From: a virus
DNA: 26,561 bases
Reading direction: 5' to 3' (one strand)
IMG/VR virus record: IMGVR_UViG_3300042924_005687
Coordinates: 1 to 26,561 of that record
Under the pieces are notes generated by a model. The model did no database searches. It saw only the letters and a list, made by a program, of their open reading frames with translations, and was not told where the DNA came from. Both the position numbers and the translations under genes were made by a program. Below are positions 25,131 to 26,561 of this stretch, in pieces. The first letter of the stretch is position 1. Each line of letters opens with the position of its first letter.

Positions 25131-25137
25131 ATAAATA
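25131..25137 (-). promoter_or_regulatory. Candidate promoter element for the tail operon (TATTTAT)
   Basis: Minus-strand TATTTATTGAAAAA lies 30 bases before the ATG of the gp25-like gene, just downstream of the terminator that closes the ribonucleotide reductase gene, which is where an operon promoter is expected. A second copy of the core is at 25105-25111, only 4 bases from the start codon, and is less likely to be used. Confidence 0.33.
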
Positions 25138-25149
25138 CCATAAAACAAA

Positions 25150-25174
25150 AAATCACGACATAATGTCGTGATTT
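25150..25174 (-). terminator. Terminator after the ribonucleotide reductase gene
   Basis: An 11-bp perfect stem (25150-25160 with 25164-25174; AAATCACGACA and its complement) encloses the 3-base loop TAA. On the minus strand it is followed by TTTTGTTTTA. It starts 6 bases after the reductase stop and separates this gene from the tail operon. Confidence 0.82.
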
Positions 25175-25180
25175 ATTATT

Positions 25181-26560
25181 TTAAGATGAACAACTGTAAC
25201 AATTGAATGGTGAATCAATTGGTTTACTAATTACATCAACGTGGGGTAATGTTGGTGTTACTTTTGGTTTATCTATTTTTGATATATCTACAGCCAAATG
25301 TTTTGCCCCAGTTGATATTGCCTTAGTTCTTACATAATAACACAATGTTTTCAATCCTTTTTGCCAAGCGTGAAAATGTGATGAAGTGATTTTTGACAAA
25401 GTTGGATTACCCATATAGATATTCATTGATTGTGATTGGTCAATAAAAGGACCTCTATCAGCAGCCATATCAATCAATTCTCTCTGTGATATTTCCCATA
25501 TTGTTTTATACTTCTTCATCAAATGTTCAATTCTTTTAATTTTGAAGTTGTATTTCTTATCTTCTGTATCTAAGTAATTGTTGAAGTTTATATTTTGAAT
25601 TGACCCTTCATTTAAAATGATTTCATTTTTCAAATCTTCACCCCAAATTCCAAGTTTTTCAAAGTCAGCAATTAGATATTTGTTTACAATCATAATCTCA
25701 CCACCCACTACTCTTCTGTTAAAGATTGCTGAATGTGCTGGTTCAGTCATTTCGTAAGAACCAGTTATCTTGGCAGAACTTGCAACTGGCATCTGTGCTG
25801 TAAATAATGAATTACATATACCATAATTTATAACATTTTCTTTCAAATCATTCCAATTCCATCTTCCAGATAAATCTGATTCTGTTAATCCCCACATATC
25901 AAATTGGAATATACCTTTTGACATTGGTGAACCTTCAAATAAATCATATTTTGGATATTCGCCATCATAAGCCAATTTATTACTCTCACTAATTGCCGCA
26001 TAATAAATTGTTTCAAATATCTCTTTATTCAATTTCTTAGCTTCTTCTGATGTAAACTCATAATCCATTAGATAGAAAACATCAGCTAAGCCTTGAGTTC
26101 CTATGGCAATTGCTCTTTGTTCTCTACCACCTTTTTCACCCTTATTCGTTGAGTAATTGTTAATATCAACAACTTTGTTCAATGCTCTCACTACTTTACA
26201 AGTTTCGTTATAAAGTTCCTCAAAATCAAATTGTGCATCGTGTACAAAGTTCTTTAATACCATTGAAGATAGGGTACAGATTGCTGTAGTTTTTTCATCA
26301 GTATATTGATAAATCTCATTACAAAGATTTGATTGTTTAATTACACCAATGTTTTGATGGTTTGTCTTTTTATTAGCACTATCTTTAGAACATAGATATG
26401 GAACACCAGTTTCAATCTGAGATTCAATAACTTTTGTCCATACATCTTGAGCTTTAATCTTTTTACCCAATCCCATACGTATAGCCTCATTATAAACATT
26501 CTCATATTCATCACCATAAACATCTTGTAATGCGGGTAATCCAGCTTTTTTGATGTCATT
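25181..26560 (-). CDS. nrdA: Class I ribonucleotide reductase large subunit, 3' part
   Basis: Open from the window edge to TAA at 25181, giving 459 residues of the C-terminal part; the 5' end is outside. The enzyme reduces ribonucleotides to deoxyribonucleotides for phage DNA synthesis. Numbering within the visible part: GVPYLCSKDSAN (52-63); QSNLCNEI with catalytic N78, C80, E82 (E. coli NrdA N437, C439, E441); ICTLSSM with C95 (partner cysteine, E. coli C462); TAQMPVASSAKITGSYEMTE (254-273), the substrate phosphate-binding PVASS region; and YYVR at 408-411, the radical-transfer Tyr pair. The tail NCYSCSS carries the CxxC pair that hands electrons from thioredoxin or glutaredoxin. All key residues of this half are present, so it is probably active. 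It needs a beta subunit, which is not in the window. A methionine at 26476 is internal, not the start. Confidence 0.95.
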   Translation of the reverse strand, partial: NDIKKAGLPALQDVYGDEYENVYNEAIRMGLGKKIKAQDVWTKVIESQIETGVPYLCSKDSANKKTNHQNIGVIKQSNLCNEIYQYTDEKTTAICTLSSMVLKNFVHDAQFDFEELYNETCKVVRALNKVVDINNYSTNKGEKGGREQRAIAIGTQGLADVFYLMDYEFTSEEAKKLNKEIFETIYYAAISESNKLAYDGEYPKYDLFEGSPMSKGIFQFDMWGLTESDLSGRWNWNDLKENVINYGICNSLFTAQMPVASSAKITGSYEMTEPAHSAIFNRRVVGGEIMIVNKYLIADFEKLGIWGEDLKNEIILNEGSIQNINFNNYLDTEDKKYNFKIKRIEHLMKKYKTIWEISQRELIDMAADRGPFIDQSQSMNIYMGNPTLSKITSSHFHAWQKGLKTLCYYVRTKAISTGAKHLAVDISKIDKPKVTPTLPHVDVISKPIDSPFNCYSCSS

Positions 26561-26561
26561 A

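Noticed and set aside
1-26561. Diversity-generating retroelement, CRISPR array, tRNA genes or mobile element
   Set aside because: There is no reverse transcriptase, no regularly spaced direct repeats, no cloverleaf-like sequence in the short gaps and no transposase or integrase motif.
1-26561. General reassignment of TAG to an amino acid
   Set aside because: All large genes are complete under the standard code and end in TAA except one. No conserved gene is interrupted by TAG, so only the single junction at 17392 is worth testing.

Overview
The window looks like part of the genome of a large tailed phage with a contractile, T4-like tail. The host is probably a member of the Bacteroidota, most likely a flavobacterium. 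The phage assignment rests on two clear T4-type baseplate wedge proteins (gp25-like and gp6-like), a fibre-like protein, a row of very long virion-type proteins and a RuvC-like resolvase. The host guess is inference. It rests on the very AT-rich sequence, short A/T-rich leaders without obvious Shine-Dalgarno sequences, and many SprB-type repeat modules, which are characteristic of Bacteroidota surface proteins. A phage-borne ribonucleotide reductase points to a large, lytic genome. Genes are packed tightly and no gap exceeds about 80 bases. No tRNA, CRISPR array, integrase or transposase was seen.

Layout. Positions 2-7091 are a plus-strand block: the C-terminal part of a fibre-like protein, a probable glycosyltransferase, two small SprB-repeat proteins, a 1069-residue virion protein with Thr-rich linkers, and a RuvC-like Holliday-junction nuclease. 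This block meets the minus-strand block at a shared stem-loop terminator (7096-7123). Positions 7125-25100 are one minus-strand run of nine genes. Read in the direction of transcription they are: gp25-like, gp6-like, a 1777-residue protein with a buried hydrophobic hairpin, proteins of 612, 273, 392 (PKD domain), 302 and 1109 residues, and a 714-residue protein with about seven SprB repeats. Several junctions overlap or abut (TAATG twice, TAG directly followed by ATG, one 8-base overlap), so the run is probably translated as a coupled operon. Upstream of it, behind its own terminator, lies the 3' part of a class I ribonucleotide reductase large subunit that runs off the window.

How it fits together. 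The minus-strand run most likely builds the baseplate and attached tail-tip structures. The plus-strand block most likely supplies fibres and host-contact proteins. The glycosyltransferase could modify a host or virion glycan, or the Thr/Ser-rich linkers of its neighbours; this is a hypothesis. The resolvase, placed 3 bases behind a tail gene, would be made late and could clear branched DNA before packaging. The most unusual points are the in-frame TAG-ATG junction between two large tail genes, the hydrophobic hairpin in the 1777-residue protein, the SprB modules and Thr-rich linkers in virion-type proteins, a C-terminal domain apparently shared by two neighbouring genes, and a TATTTAT motif in nearly every gap that could hold a promoter.
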